Shown piece by piece: positions 19,744-30,331 of a DNA stretch of 64,000 nucleotides. The notes beneath the pieces were generated by a model. It was not told the origin of the DNA. It ran no database searches and was given only the letters and a program-made list of their open reading frames with translations. The stretch comes from Sphingomonas sp. CL5.1 (GTDB lineage: Bacteria > Pseudomonadota > Alphaproteobacteria > Sphingomonadales > Sphingomonadaceae). The DNA is taken from positions 2,411,001 to 2,475,000 of the forward strand of contig NZ_CP050137.1 in assembly GCF_013344685.1 (NCBI RefSeq). Reading direction: 5' to 3'. The first letter of the stretch is position 1. Each line of letters starts with the position of its first letter. Position numbers and translations under genes: made by a program.

Positions 19744-21351
19744 TCAGAACCCCGTAACCGTCCGGATCAATCGGCGGGCGGCCTCATCGTCAGGCAAAAT
19801 ATCCCCGCGCCAGCAGACGTGCGCGTCGGGCCGGACGAGCACGAGGGCGCGCTCATAGAGCCGCGCGATCGAAGGATCCGCGATGTCGATGACCGCCAGG
19901 GTCACGCCCTGTTCGCGCGCGGCGCCGGTCAATGCCGCGACGCTTGCCTCGGGGTCGAAGCGCAGCAGCACATAGCCGTACCCGAACAGGTCGATCGTCG
20001 AGCGGCCGTTGGACAGCCAGGCATGCGGCGCGCGGTGGCCGGGGCGGGCAGTCTGGCGATAGGTCTCGGGCGGATCCAGCGGCGCGGGCGTGCCGTCGGG
20101 AACGATGAGCGGTGACCCCTCGTAGCGATAGCCCAGGCCGACGCCAGTCGAGGTCCATTCCTGTTGCAACGCGGCGCTCATTTCCGCACCGATCCGCGCG
20201 CGTGCGTCATCGCCCTGCTCGCCGGGTGCGAGCACGTCTGAGAAGTTCGCGGCTGCGATCCAGTTGGTGAAATTCTCGGTCGAGATCGAGCTGTTGCGCA
20301 TCGCGACCGGGCGCCGTTCGGCCTCATAGGCGTCGAGTAGCGCCGGACCGCCCTGGTCAGTGAGCGTGGCGTGGAGTAGCCAGCCAAGCGACAGGGCGTC
20401 GCCCACGCCGGTGTTCAGGCCATGCCCGCCGGTCGGCGACGTGGTGTGCGCCGCGTCTCCTGCCAGGAAGACGTTGCCCACCCGGTAGCGCGCGGCTGTG
20501 CACTGGCTTCTCCGCCAGGGTAGGACGCGCAGGATCTCGACCGGAATATCCGGCCCGAACGCTCGTGCGATGTCTTCGCCAATGTCGTGGACGGCAGGGT
20601 CGAGCTTTTCCTCGTTGCCGACCAGGGTGAACCGCCATAGGGTGCGGCCATCGACCGAGGTGAGATTGGCCCAGGTTCCCTTCTCGTCGACGAACATGTA
20701 GCGGTTGCGCACGCCGAATTTGGTGTCGCCCAGCTCCGCGCGGATCATCGCACTCACCGAATAGCTGAGCATCCGGCCCGGAAAATCCACGTCGAGCCCG
20801 CGGCGGATACGGCTGCCCGCGCCGTCGCAGGCGACGAGGTACCGCCCGCGCAGCGTCTGTGTCGCGCCGGTGGCGATCTCGGTCACGTGGATTGCGACGC
20901 CGTCATCGTCCTGTTCCATCCGTTCGAAGCGGTGGCCGTAGAGCAGGTTGACCTTGCCGGTCGCTTCCGCCGCTTTTGCCAGGATCGGATCGAACAGGAA
21001 TTGCGGGCATTTCCGAAGCATCTCGACGGCGCCATCGGGCGGCGTCCTGCCACTTGTCGCCGGACGCGGATCCGCGCCGATATAGAGGCCGTCGAGTGCC
21101 GTGCAGTAGATCGTGTCGAGATTGACGTCGTCGGGAAAGCCGCATTCGGCGACGGCATCGGCGATGCCCCAGAAGCGGCATATCTCCATCGTGCGCTCGT
21201 TGAGCGTTCCCGCCTTGGCGAGCAGTTCGATGCCGGTGCCGGCATCGCGCTCCACGACGATGCTGGCAACACCGCGGCGGCCGAGGTCGAGCGCGGTGGC
21301 GAGCCCGACAGGCCCTCCTCCGACGATCAGGACCGGCGCATCCATTGTCAT
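19744..21351 (-). CDS. FAD-dependent aromatic hydroxylase (PheA/TfdB family)
   Basis: Single-component flavin monooxygenase, 535 residues. Motifs: VLIVGGGPVGLATALDLG (dinucleotide fold), DGAGSRIRR (DG motif, about residue 170), GNVFLAGDAAHTTSPTGGHGLNTG (second FAD motif; quoted as start GNVFLAGDAAH and end GGHGLNTG). The C-terminal thioredoxin-like domain ends in the RPDAHVCWRG pattern of this family. It would hydroxylate a phenolic ring using NAD(P)H. ATG 21351 has AAGGG seven bases upstream. Distinct from the MhpA-like hydroxylase at 34433. Confidence 0.88.
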   Translation of the reverse strand: MTMDAPVLIVGGGPVGLATALDLGRRGVASIVVERDAGTGIELLAKAGTLNERTMEICRFWGIADAVAECGFPDDVNLDTIYCTALDGLYIGADPRPATSGRTPPDGAVEMLRKCPQFLFDPILAKAAEATGKVNLLYGHRFERMEQDDDGVAIHVTEIATGATQTLRGRYLVACDGAGSRIRRGLDVDFPGRMLSYSVSAMIRAELGDTKFGVRNRYMFVDEKGTWANLTSVDGRTLWRFTLVGNEEKLDPAVHDIGEDIARAFGPDIPVEILRVLPWRRSQCTAARYRVGNVFLAGDAAHTTSPTGGHGLNTGVGDALSLGWLLHATLTDQGGPALLDAYEAERRPVAMRNSSISTENFTNWIAAANFSDVLAPGEQGDDARARIGAEMSAALQQEWTSTGVGLGYRYEGSPLIVPDGTPAPLDPPETYRQTARPGHRAPHAWLSNGRSTIDLFGYGYVLLRFDPEASVAALTGAAREQGVTLAVIDIADPSIARLYERALVLVRPDAHVCWRGDILPDDEAARRLIRTVTGF

Positions 21352-21482
21352 CGGGGCGCCCTTGCGGTGCACGCCGCCGTTTCGGGGAGCGGGATAGCTG
21401 CTTTCTGTCGAGTATCAGGCATTGTTCACTGCGATGCCGCTCTCTTCGGCGCCGCGCAATGTCCCGGGTCGGGGTACATTTG

Positions 21483-23119
21483 CTACGCCAGATCGGTCGG
21501 CATTACGGAGGCCTCGGTGGAATGGCTCTGAGGGGCGACTACAAACCGGCGAATTCGCGGCGCTTCGTCACCGCGGTCGAGCGCGCGGATTTGTGCGAAA
21601 AGCTGAGCTTCGTATTCGGCGATGCGTTCGCGGTGGCGCAGGTAGTCCGACCAGGCGCGCAAGTGGATGGTTTCGATCCAGATTTCGGGATCACTCATAT
21701 CCTGGAGCAGTTGCCAGCGCCGCGCGCCATTGCGCCCGCGGATGCGCCTCCGTTCCTGCATGAGCCCTAGGAATTTGGGGTGATCCGCCACGTGGATGCG
21801 GAACTCGGTGAACAGCACTACCGGACTATTCTGTCGATCCGGGGCGACTTTCGCCTCGATCGGCTTCCGGCCGCTGAATGGCATAAGGTCGAGGTTGTTC
21901 GAACCGCGCAGCGGCAGCCAGCGCGTCAATGAGATGACGCCGAGCTGAAGCACGGCGGAGACGAGCAGCGCGTCGCGAACGCCATGGTGATCAGCCAGGA
22001 AACCGCCGAGCCAGCTGCCTGCCGCGACTCCCCCAAAGGCGGCCATCTGATAGAGTGCCAGCGCGCGCGCGCGAGCACCCAATTGGGCGCGTTCATCTGC
22101 ACTGTCACGTTCAGCGTGGAAAAGGTGACGAGCCAGCCGGCACCCGTCAGCGCGAGGGCTGCGAGCGACATTGCGAGCCAGGGACTGAGCGCGATGCCGA
22201 CGGTCCCGATCACGAACGCCAGCGAGAAGATGCGCGAGAGCTGTTCGGGCGACCAGCGCCTGCCGAGCTTCGCGATGCCCAACCCGCCCGCCACCGCGCC
22301 AAGCCCGAAAGCGCCGAGCAGCAGCCCATAAGTGAAGGCATCGCCATGCATGCGGTCGCGCACGATCAGCGGCAGCAGTGCCTGTACGCTGCTCGCTGTC
22401 AGCCCAAACAATGCGGCGCGGGGAAGCACTGTCAGGATTGCCGGGGCCATTGCGACATACCGGATGCCGGCATCGATGGCGGCGAGAAAGCTTTCCCGGG
22501 GTAGCGTGCGCGTCGTGCGCGGGCGGCGCCAGCGACGGAGTGCGGCGAGCATGCCGATGTTGCTGAGCGCATTGGCGATGAAGGCGACAGCTGGTCCTCC
22601 GGCCGCGACGATAAGCCCTCCAATCGCCGGGCCTACGCTGCGGGCAAGGTTGAAGCCGACGCTGTTCAATGCGATCGCGCTGGGCAACGCGGCTCGCGGC
22701 ACCATCTCGCCGACTGCGGCCTGCCACGCCGGGGTCTTCATCGCGCCCCCGCATCCGATGAGGAAGGTGAAGATCAGCAGCGACCACGGGCTCAGCCATC
22801 CCGCCCATGCGCAAAAGGCAAGCGCCGCCGAGACGATCATCGTGAAGGCCTGGGCCATCATCATCACGTCGCGGCGATCGAATCGATCGGCGATGGTGCC
22901 GCCCCAGAGCGCCAACAGCATCAGCGGCAGTGCCGTGCTCGCCTGAACGAGCGCGATCATCTGTTCGGACGTGGTGAGCGAGATCATCAGCCATGACGCG
23001 CCGACCAGCTGGATCAGGCTGCCCAGATTGGACACGGTGTTCGCCGCCCAGATCTCCCTGAACGTTCGCGAGGCAAGGGGCGAAGAGCTTTCTGCCGGGG
23101 CGGGCGGTCCGTTGCTCAT
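21483..23119 (-). pseudogene. MFS exporter (MFS_3 type), frameshifted in a GC repeat
   Basis: Encodes an MFS_3-type exporter (about 544 residues if repaired) with a C-terminal soluble extension. Frame 1 gives MSNGPPAPAESSSPLASRTF through twelve-helix MFS sequence to NAPNWVLARAR, then turns to non-MFS sequence. The following frame resumes the family sequence (ALALYQMAAFGG, AAGSWLGGFLADHHG) and ends with the soluble domain seen in these proteins (VVLFTEFRIHVADHPKFL). The break lies in an alternating GC run at 22061-22073; two surplus bases there (or one missing) explain it. It starts 4 bp after the reductase stop. It could be a real mutation, slippage variation or a sequencing error. Confidence 0.85.
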
Positions 23120-23123
23120 CCGC

Positions 23124-24368
23124 CTAGAGTTGTGGCGCTGCGGCAGCGGCCAGCTCCTTGAGCGGAACGTCCGCGCGCGCGATTGCCTCGGGATCAAGAA
23201 CGATGCGCGAGGTAATCAGCGCACGGCCCTGGACATAATCCTTGGTCATGTTGACGCAATCGAGCGCGATCACGTGGCCCTGCTTCAGATAGACCACTGA
23301 GAAGCTGCGCATCGCCGGGTCGCCGCGCACCACCGTCGCATCGTGGCCTATGGACAGGCCGACGGTCTGGAGCTTGATGTCGTACTGGTTGGACCAGAAC
23401 CAGGGCACGGCGTCGTAGCGGAGCGCCTGGCCCATGATCGTCTTGGCGACGAGCGTTGCCTGGTCCGTAGCGTTCTGCACCGATTCGAGGCGAAGCAAAG
23501 CGCCATCGGCAAAGTTGTTCGCATGCGCGGCACAGTCGCCGATCGCGAAGATGTCGGGCAGGTTTGTGCGGCATTGCGCATCCACGGTGACGCCATTGCC
23601 GCCCGCCGCGCCTGCGGTGAGCAGCGGCTCGACGGCGGGGACGATGCCGATGCCGACGATGATCATCTGCGCCGCCAGCGTCTCTCCGGTCGCCAGCCGC
23701 ACGCCGGAGACGCGGCCCTCCTGCGCTTCGATACTCTCGATCGAAACGCCCAGGCGAATATCCACCCCGTGGCGGTGATGCTCGGCTTCAAAGAAGCGCG
23801 AAAGCGGCTCGCCGGTGACGCGCGCCAGCACCCGGTCCTGCGCTTCGAGCACCGTGATCGACTTGCCGAATTTGGTAAGCACGGCTGCCGCCTCGAGCCC
23901 GATATAGCCGCCGCCGATGACGATGACGCGGTCGGTCTCGCCGAGCTCGGCCTCGAGTTGGTCAACGTCGGCGCGCGTGCGCACGTGATGAAGGCCCGCG
24001 AGTATGCCGACATGGGGCATGCGGCGCGGATGACCGCCGGTTGCCCAGATCAACGTCCCGTAGCGAACGCTTTGCCCGTCGGCGCATCGGAGCGCATGCG
24101 CGTCCGGGTCGATTGCGACGACGCGCTCGCCCAGCCGCATCGTGATCGCGCGGTCGCGCCAGAAATCGGCCGGGCGGATCAATATCCGCTCGAAGCTCTT
24201 TTCCTTCGCCAGATATTCCTTGCTGAGCGGGGGGCGCTCATAGGGTAGCTCAGGCTCCTCGCCGATGACTGCGATCGTTCCTTCGAATTTCTGCTGCCGC
24301 AGCGCGATCGCCGCCTGCGCCCCGCCATGGCCCGCTCCGACGACGACAATGTCGTAACCAATAGTCAC
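23124..24368 (-). CDS. FAD-dependent ferredoxin reductase (putidaredoxin reductase type)
   Basis: Passes electrons from NAD(P)H to a [2Fe-2S] ferredoxin for P450 or Rieske oxygenases. The 414-residue protein has [18 protein letters not shown] (FAD fold), [25 protein letters not shown] (NAD fold, about residue 150) and [10 protein letters not shown] (about residue 280), with the C-terminal reductase domain. GTG 24368 is chosen because GGAG lies seven bases upstream and the protein then starts on the FAD motif; the open frame runs 50 codons further. Its ferredoxin partner is not in the window. Confidence 0.88.
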   Translation of the reverse strand: MTIGYDIVVVGAGHGGAQAAIALRQQKFEGTIAVIGEEPELPYERPPLSKEYLAKEKSFERILIRPADFWRDRAITMRLGERVVAIDPDAHALRCADGQSVRYGTLIWATGGHPRRMPHVGILAGLHHVRTRADVDQLEAELGETDRVIVIGGGYIGLEAAAVLTKFGKSITVLEAQDRVLARVTGEPLSRFFEAEHHRHGVDIRLGVSIESIEAQEGRVSGVRLATGETLAAQMIIVGIGIVPAVEPLLTAGAAGGNGVTVDAQCRTNLPDIFAIGDCAAHANNFADGALLRLESVQNATDQATLVAKTIMGQALRYDAVPWFWSNQYDIKLQTVGLSIGHDATVVRGDPAMRSFSVVYLKQGHVIALDCVNMTKDYVQGRALITSRIVLDPEAIARADVPLKELAAAAAPQL

Positions 24369-24507
24369 TGCCGCTCTCCAGAACGTCCGCCAGGCGCGCC
24401 CAAAGGCGTTTGACGCGATCGTAGCGTATCCCTTCACCCATCTTTGCTGGCTCCTCGTCGAACAATCCCCGCGAAAGGGACATGCCGACCGGACGTAGGG
24501 CCGCGAA

Positions 24508-26124
24508 ATGGGCGGCATGGCTGAAAATATCAGATTCGATGCAATCGTGGTCGGCGCGGGGTTTGCCGGGCTCTACGCGGTCCACAAGCTGCGCGAGCAG
24601 GGACTGTCGGTTCAGGGCTATGAGCGTGGCGCCGGTGTCGGCGGCGTCTGGTATTGGAACCGCTACCCGGGCGCGCGCTGCGACATCGAGAGCATGGAAT
24701 ATTCGTACAGCTTCTCGGAAGCGCTCCAGCAGGAATGGGAGTGGACGGAAAAGTTCGCGAGCCAGCCGGAAATCCTCGCTTATCTGAACCATGTCGCCGA
24801 TCGCTTCGACCTGCGCCGCAGCTACCGGTTCGAGACCGAGGTTCGCTCGGCGCATTACGACGCGGAAGATGGCGCATGGACCCTCACGCTCAGCGACGGT
24901 TCCATCGCGGTATCGCGCTATCTCATTCTCGGGGTCGGATGCCTTTCCACGGCGATGAAGCCGCAGATAGAGAGCTTCCAGCGCTTCGCCGGGCAAATCC
25001 TTCATACCGGGCACTGGCCGCATGAGGGCGTCGACCTTGCCGGCAAGCGCGTCGGTATCGTCGGGACGGGGTCGTCCGGGGTCCAGGCGGTCCCGATGAT
25101 CGCGAGGCAGGCGGCGGAGCTGACCGTGTTCCAGCGCACGGCGACCTACACCGTTCCGGCGCGCAATGCGCCGCTCCATCCGGCGGAAGTGCATCGCGTA
25201 AAGTCGGACTATGCCGATTTCCGTCGGCGCAACCGCAAGATGGTCGGCGCGCGGGGCGCCGACCGGCTTAATCCTGATCCCAAATCGGTGTTCGAAGCCT
25301 CGCCGGAGGAGCGCCGCGACGCGTTCCTTGCGCGGTGGGCGGAAGGGGGGATGGGGATCCAGGCCACCTATAGCGACCTGCGGTCCGATCTCGAGGCGAA
25401 CACGATCGTCGCCGATTTCGTCCGCGATCAGATCCGCGCGACAGTGCAGGACCCGCAGACCGCCGAGCTACTTTGCCCCAAGCAGACTCTGGGCTGCAAG
25501 CGCATGTGCATCGATACCGGTTATTACGAGACGTTTAATCTTCCGCATGTGCGCCTGGTCGACGTAAAGGCGAACCCGCTCACGCACTTCACCGAAAAGG
25601 GGCTGGTGGCGGGCGAGACCGAATATCCGCTCGACGTGGCGATCTTCGCGACCGGTTTCGATGCGATGACCGGCTCGCTACTGGCGATGGACATTCGCGG
25701 GCGCGACGGCGTGCCGCTGCGCGATGCCTGGGCCGCCGGGCCGCGAACCTATCTGGGGGTCGGCACCCTGGGCTTTCCCAACATGTTCATCCTCGCGGGC
25801 CCGGGAAGTCCTTCGGTGCTCGCCAACGTTCCGATCGCCGCAGAGCAGCATGTCGACTGGATTGCCGGCATGATCGCCTATCTCGACGCGCGCGGCGCAA
25901 AGGCGATCGAGCCGCAGCAATGTGCGCAGGATGAATGGGTCGATCATGTCAACGCAGTGGCGGCCGGCACGCTCTATACGAGTTGCGATTCCTGGTATCT
26001 CGGCGCGAACGTCCCCGGAAAGTCGCGCGTGTTCATGCCATTGCTTGGTTTTCCCGCTTACGAAGCCCGATGCGACGCGGTCGCGGCCGAGGGCTATTCG
26101 GGCTTCGACATCACACCGGCATAG
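24508..26124 (+). CDS. Baeyer-Villiger monooxygenase, cyclohexanone-monooxygenase type
   Basis: Flavoprotein inserting oxygen next to a ketone to give an ester or lactone. In its 538 residues are [14 protein letters not shown] (first Rossmann fold), the BVMO fingerprint FxGxxxHTxxWP as [12 protein letters not shown] at 160-171, and a second fold [11 protein letters not shown] near residue 188. [11 protein letters not shown] near 378 matches the conserved ATGF site. It is divergent from the reductase gene over 139 bp. A second, longer BVMO lies at 48828. The substrate would be a cyclic or linear ketone made by the P450/SDR or by retro-aldol cleavage; that is inference. Confidence 0.92.
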   Translation: MGGMAENIRFDAIVVGAGFAGLYAVHKLREQGLSVQGYERGAGVGGVWYWNRYPGARCDIESMEYSYSFSEALQQEWEWTEKFASQPEILAYLNHVADRFDLRRSYRFETEVRSAHYDAEDGAWTLTLSDGSIAVSRYLILGVGCLSTAMKPQIESFQRFAGQILHTGHWPHEGVDLAGKRVGIVGTGSSGVQAVPMIARQAAELTVFQRTATYTVPARNAPLHPAEVHRVKSDYADFRRRNRKMVGARGADRLNPDPKSVFEASPEERRDAFLARWAEGGMGIQATYSDLRSDLEANTIVADFVRDQIRATVQDPQTAELLCPKQTLGCKRMCIDTGYYETFNLPHVRLVDVKANPLTHFTEKGLVAGETEYPLDVAIFATGFDAMTGSLLAMDIRGRDGVPLRDAWAAGPRTYLGVGTLGFPNMFILAGPGSPSVLANVPIAAEQHVDWIAGMIAYLDARGAKAIEPQQCAQDEWVDHVNAVAAGTLYTSCDSWYLGANVPGKSRVFMPLLGFPAYEARCDAVAAEGYSGFDITPA

Positions 26125-26134
26125 GGATGCCGGC

Positions 26135-27064
26135 TCAATCGCCGATGATGCGACCGGCCCAGCGACCGGTCCGCACCAGGTCGCTCGCCACCTGCGCGAA
26201 CGCATCGCCAACGAAGCGCGCCGCCGGCATCGCAGGGCGATCGGCCGGATAGGCGATCAATACGTGCCTGCTGGGTGCAGGCTCGATGAGCGCCGCTGCG
26301 GTCAGCGCGCCGCTCAGCACCTGTGCATGGATTGGGGCGAGCGGCAGGATCGTCATGCCGAAACCGCCGCGGACCAGATCGATCATCGCCGTAAGCGAAT
26401 CGACTTCGAGCGAAGAGGTGAGCGTGATGCCCGCACGGCTGGCATAAGCGTCGAGGATATTGCGCAGGCCATGCGCGGGGCTGGGCAGCACGAGATGCTC
26501 ACCGGCCAGCGACTTGAACGTCACGGGCGAGTCCATCGCGAGCCGCTGCTTGCTGCTGCCGACCAGGAGGAGCGCTTCATCAAGGATGGCGCGCGTCCGC
26601 ACCAATCCGCTCTCTTGCGTATCATAGGCCACGCAGCAATCGAGTTCGCCCCGCTTGAGCCATTCAACGAGATGCCCGGAAAAGCCCGAGGTGAAGCTGA
26701 GCGATAGCTGCGGATGCGCGTCGCGGATCGCGCGGACGAGGGGGAGTGTCGCGACTTCAGCGACCGTCGGCGTTACGCCTACGCGCACGCGCCCGAGGTA
26801 TGACGTGCTGCCCTCGACCGCGAGCCGCCGGATTTTGTCGAGGGACGCCAGTATCTCGCCTGCCGGATCGAGCAAACGCTGGCCAAGTTCGGTCAGGACC
26901 ATTCCCCGTCCGTGGCGCGTGAAAAGCGGCGCGTTGAGCTCGGCCTCCATCAGCCGAATCTGCCGGCTGAGCGCTGGCTGGGCGATGCCGAGCCGCGTCG
27001 CCGCCTTGCTGACGCTGCCGAGCTCGGCGACGTGTATCAGCGTCTTGAGCTGCGAGATATCCAT
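26135..27064 (-). CDS. LysR-type transcriptional regulator
   Basis: About 309 residues from MDISQLKTLIHVAELGS, the usual LysR beginning; ATG 27085 and 27094 would add 7 or 10 residues. HTH: AATRLGIAQPALSRQIRLME. Effector domain follows (VGVTPTVAEVATLPLVRAI). The start at 27064 fits family length, and the upstream alternative at 27094 overlaps an operator-like palindrome. Divergent from the acyl-CoA dehydrogenase/CoA transferase operon, its probable target. Less similar to the other two LysR genes here than they are to each other. Confidence 0.88.
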   Translation of the reverse strand: MDISQLKTLIHVAELGSVSKAATRLGIAQPALSRQIRLMEAELNAPLFTRHGRGMVLTELGQRLLDPAGEILASLDKIRRLAVEGSTSYLGRVRVGVTPTVAEVATLPLVRAIRDAHPQLSLSFTSGFSGHLVEWLKRGELDCCVAYDTQESGLVRTRAILDEALLLVGSSKQRLAMDSPVTFKSLAGEHLVLPSPAHGLRNILDAYASRAGITLTSSLEVDSLTAMIDLVRGGFGMTILPLAPIHAQVLSGALTAAALIEPAPSRHVLIAYPADRPAMPAARFVGDAFAQVASDLVRTGRWAGRIIGD

Positions 27065-27083
27065 TCGACGGACATAGTCAGCC

Positions 27084-27098
27084 ATACAATTCATGTAT
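27084..27098. promoter_or_regulatory. LysR-type operator candidate (T-N11-A palindrome)
   Basis: ATACA-ATTCA-TGTAT, a perfect 5-bp inverted repeat with a 5-bp spacer, contains T85 and A97 separated by eleven bases as in LysR boxes. It lies in the divergent gap between the LysR gene and the acyl-CoA dehydrogenase operon, close to the LysR start, where autoregulation is usual. Confidence 0.45.
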
Positions 27099-27204
27099 AG
27101 CTCATTGGCTGAAACTATATTCGTCCGTACCGGGCTGAAGGCGTAGTCAAATCTCGATAGTCAGCTCACGGCAGATGCGCCGCACGAGAATTAGGGGACG
27201 TCCA

Positions 27205-28377
27205 ATGGCGCTCGACAGCCTGCAAGCCACGAGTTTTCCGGAAATTCGCGGCGCGGTCGCCCAGCTGTGCGAGTCCTTTCCGGACGAATATTGGCGCCGG
27301 CTCGATCGCGAGATGGCCTATCCTGCGGAGTTCGTGAAGGCGCTGGGGGACGCGGGGTTCCTCGCCGCGCTGATTCCGGAAGAATATGGTGGATCGGGCC
27401 TGCCGCTCCCGGCGGCCGCTGCGATCCTCGAGGAAGTTCAGCGCGCGGGCTGCAACGGATCGGCATGCCATGCCCAGATGTACATCATGGGGGCACTGCT
27501 GCGCCACGGCAGCGAGGGGCAGAAGCAGGCCTATCTACCCCGGATCGCTAGCGGCGAGCTTCGCCTCCAGGCTTTCGGGGTCACCGAGCCGAGCAGCGGA
27601 ACCGACACCGGCGCGCTCAAGACGACCGCGGTGCGCGACGGGGACCGCTATATCGTCAACGGCCAGAAGATCTGGACCTCGCGCGCCGAATACTCCGATC
27701 TGATGCTGCTCCTCGCCCGCACCACGCCGCGCGACCAGGTGGCGCGCGGGATCGACGGCCTGTCGATCTTCATCCTCGACATGAATGCGGCACGCGAAGC
27801 GGGCGGCATGACGATCCGGCCGATCCGCACGATGATGAATCACGCGACGACCGAAGTCTTCTTCGATAATGTGGAGGTGCCTGCCGAAAATCTGATCGGC
27901 GAAGAAGGCAAGGGGTTCCGCTACATCCTGTCGGGCATGAACGCGGAACGCATCCTGATCGGCGCCGAATGCATCGGCGACGCGAAATGGTTCATCGAGC
28001 GATCGCGCCGTTACGCCAATGAGCGCTACCTTTTCGGGCGCCCGATCGGGCAGAACCAGGGCGTGCAGTTCCCGATCGCCAAGGCCTATGCCCAGATGCG
28101 TGCCGCCGAGTTGATGGTGACGCATGCGGCGGAATTGTTCGAATCCGGCGAGCAGTGCGGCGAGCAGGCGAATATGGCCAAGATGCTGGCAGCCGATGCT
28201 TCCTGGGCGGCGGCCGAGGCGGCTGTTCAGACGCATGGCGGATTCGGGTTCGCTGAGGAATATGACGTAGAGCGCAAGTTCCGCGAGACCCGGCTCTACC
28301 AGGTCGCGCCGATCTCGACGAACATGATCCTCAGCTATCTATCCGAACACGTTCTCGGCCTGCCGAGGTCCTACTGA
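27205..28377 (+). CDS. Acyl-CoA dehydrogenase
   Basis: FAD-dependent dehydrogenase, 390 residues. Motifs: FGVTEPSSGTDTGALKT (about residues 122-138), GQKIWTSRAEYSDLML, and the C-terminal QTHGGFGFAEEYDVERKFRE with GGxG flavin contacts. AGGGG lies 8 bases before ATG 27205. Its TGA overlaps the next ATG (TGATG), so it is coupled to the CoA transferase. With the downstream hydratase and the (broken) lyase it forms a short CoA-ester operon that could process a branched or dicarboxylic acid. Confidence 0.9.
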   Translation: MALDSLQATSFPEIRGAVAQLCESFPDEYWRRLDREMAYPAEFVKALGDAGFLAALIPEEYGGSGLPLPAAAAILEEVQRAGCNGSACHAQMYIMGALLRHGSEGQKQAYLPRIASGELRLQAFGVTEPSSGTDTGALKTTAVRDGDRYIVNGQKIWTSRAEYSDLMLLLARTTPRDQVARGIDGLSIFILDMNAAREAGGMTIRPIRTMMNHATTEVFFDNVEVPAENLIGEEGKGFRYILSGMNAERILIGAECIGDAKWFIERSRRYANERYLFGRPIGQNQGVQFPIAKAYAQMRAAELMVTHAAELFESGEQCGEQANMAKMLAADASWAAAEAAVQTHGGFGFAEEYDVERKFRETRLYQVAPISTNMILSYLSEHVLGLPRSY

Positions 28378-29477
28378 TGGCCGGACGGCTGCCGCTTGAA
28401 GGCATCACCGTCGTCGCGGTGGAACAGGCGGTCGCGGCGCCGTTCTGCACCTCGCGACTTGCCGATGCAGGCGCGCGCGTCATCAAGATTGAGCGACCCG
28501 AGGGCGATTTCGCGCGCGGCTATGATGCAGTCGCGGCGGGGCAGAGCAGCTATTTCGTCTGGCTCAACCGCGGCAAGGAATCGGTAGTCCTCGACCTTGC
28601 GGGCGAGGAGGGGCGCACCGCCTTCGCGGGACTGGTGGCCGAAGCCGACATCCTCGTCCAGAACCTCAAGCCCGGCGCGCTGGTGCGGCTGGGTTTCGGG
28701 CCGGATGCGTTGCGCGAGCGCCATCCGCGCCTGATCGTCTGCTCGATCAGCGGCTATGGTGACACGGGCCCGATGGCGGAGCGCAAGGCCTATGACATGC
28801 TGATCCAGGCCGAGTCCGGTCTCGCATCGGTCACCGGTGGTCCGGAAGCCCCCGCACGCGTGGGAACCTCGATCGTCGACATTGCCACCGGCGCGACCGC
28901 GCATGCCGCGATCCTCGAGGCGCTGATCGGACGCGCGACGAGCGGCGAGGGGGCCGATATCCGGGTCTCGATGTTCGACGTAATGGCCGATTGGCTGACC
29001 GTTCCCCTGCTGCATCACGAGGGTGGCAACTCTCCCAAGCGCCTCGGCCTCGCCCACCCTTCGATCGCGCCCTATGGCGTGTTCAAAACCCGCGACGGCA
29101 AACAGATGCTCCTTTCGATCCAGAGCGACCGCGAATGGGCGATACTCGCCTCGCGCTTCCTCGGCGACGCCGCGCTTGCCAGCGATCCGCGCTTTGCAAC
29201 GAATGTGCAGCGCGTGGCGAACCGCGAGGCGACGGATAGCCTCGTGGCAGATGCCTTGGCCAGGCTGACGGAAGACCAAGCGCGCGATCAACTCGCTGCG
29301 GCGGACGTCGCCTTTGCCAGCGTCAACGACATGGCCGCGCTTGCAGCGCACCAGCATCTGCGCCGGATCACGGTCGATACACCAGCGGGGCAGGTCTCCT
29401 ATCCGGCGCCCGCGCCGATCGTGAATGGTGAGGACCGCTGCTACCGTCCGGTCCCTGCTCTGGGAAGCGCCCGGTGA
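28377..29477 (+). CDS. Class III CoA transferase (CaiB/BaiF)
   Basis: Moves CoA between carboxylic acids (366 residues). The N-terminal fold reads EGITVVAVEQAVAAPFCTSRLADAGARVIKIE; its first and last ten residues fit the family. The catalytic Asp is probably the one in VGTSIVDIATG (about residue 166), the usual site (xxDxxTG). RKAYDMLIQAESG precedes it. Unlike the gene at 9157 it lacks the racemase His/Glu set. Overlaps the preceding stop by one base and the following gene by four (GTGA). It would activate an acid for the acyl-CoA dehydrogenase next to it. Confidence 0.88.
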   Translation: MAGRLPLEGITVVAVEQAVAAPFCTSRLADAGARVIKIERPEGDFARGYDAVAAGQSSYFVWLNRGKESVVLDLAGEEGRTAFAGLVAEADILVQNLKPGALVRLGFGPDALRERHPRLIVCSISGYGDTGPMAERKAYDMLIQAESGLASVTGGPEAPARVGTSIVDIATGATAHAAILEALIGRATSGEGADIRVSMFDVMADWLTVPLLHHEGGNSPKRLGLAHPSIAPYGVFKTRDGKQMLLSIQSDREWAILASRFLGDAALASDPRFATNVQRVANREATDSLVADALARLTEDQARDQLAAADVAFASVNDMAALAAHQHLRRITVDTPAGQVSYPAPAPIVNGEDRCYRPVPALGSAR

Positions 29478-30331
29478 GCGGCGAGTTGGATATCGACCAT
29501 CTGCGGCAATGGATCGGTCGCGAGGAAGCCTCGCAGGACGTTCTCACCGCGGCACTGGCCGCACGGTTCCACGCGACGCTCGATCTGCCCGGCGCAGCAG
29601 CGACGCAAAGCGAAGTGGCGCCGGCGCTCATCCATTTCTGCCTTTGCCAGCCCGCCGCCGCCATGCACGAGCTTGGCGGCGACGGGCATCCGGCCACGGG
29701 AGGTTTCCTGCCACCGGTGCTGTTGCCGCGCCGGATGTGGGCGAGCAGCGCGATCGATTTCCACAAGGGGCTGCGCGTCGGGGATGTCGTCGCCAAGCGC
29801 TCGCGTGTCGCGGAGGTGACCACCAAATCGGGGCGCAGCGGCAATCTGTGTTTCGTCACGGTGGAGCACGAGATCAGGGCGCACGATAGGCTGGCCATCA
29901 GCGAGCGCCAGACGATCGTTTATCGGGAGGCAGCAGGCTCGCGCGCAAGCGTGGCGCCCATGCCAGAAACAGCGCCGCAGGGCGTCACGGTCGAGACAAT
30001 CACCGCCTCCGCGTCATTGCTGTTTCGCTATTCCGCGGTGACCTTCAACGGGCATCGGATCCATTACGATCTTCCCTATGCGATGGGCGAGGAGCATTAT
30101 CCAGGGCTGGTGGTCCATGGACCGTTGCAGGCGACGTTGCTGGTTCATCTCGCCGCGCGGTGCAACGGCGGCCGCGCGCCCGATCATTTCTCGTTCCGTG
30201 GAGTCCAGCCGGCGATCGGCGGAGAAGCGCTGTCGCTCAATGCGGGGGCGCTGATCGACAACAGCATGGAACTCTGGTCCGCCCGGCCCGGCGGTGCGTT
30301 GGCGATGCGGGCGACGGCACAATGGCGTTGA
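29474..30331 (+). CDS. MaoC/FAS1-like acyl-CoA dehydratase (mesaconyl/itaconyl-CoA hydratase type)
   Basis: A 285-residue double hot-dog protein. The N-terminal FAS1-like dehydratase half includes PVLLPRRMWASSAIDFHKGLR, pieces seen in mesaconyl-C4-CoA hydratases; the C-terminal half has FRYSAVTFNGHRIHYD, the catalytic Asp/His hydratase-2 motif, and PGLVVHGPLQATLL. It starts at GTG 29474, coupled to the CoA transferase. It would hydrate an enoyl-CoA such as mesaconyl- or itaconyl-CoA, giving a beta-hydroxyacyl- or citramalyl-type CoA. The CitE-like gene right after is the logical next step but is broken. Confidence 0.85.
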   Translation: MSGELDIDHLRQWIGREEASQDVLTAALAARFHATLDLPGAAATQSEVAPALIHFCLCQPAAAMHELGGDGHPATGGFLPPVLLPRRMWASSAIDFHKGLRVGDVVAKRSRVAEVTTKSGRSGNLCFVTVEHEIRAHDRLAISERQTIVYREAAGSRASVAPMPETAPQGVTVETITASASLLFRYSAVTFNGHRIHYDLPYAMGEEHYPGLVVHGPLQATLLVHLAARCNGGRAPDHFSFRGVQPAIGGEALSLNAGALIDNSMELWSARPGGALAMRATAQWR

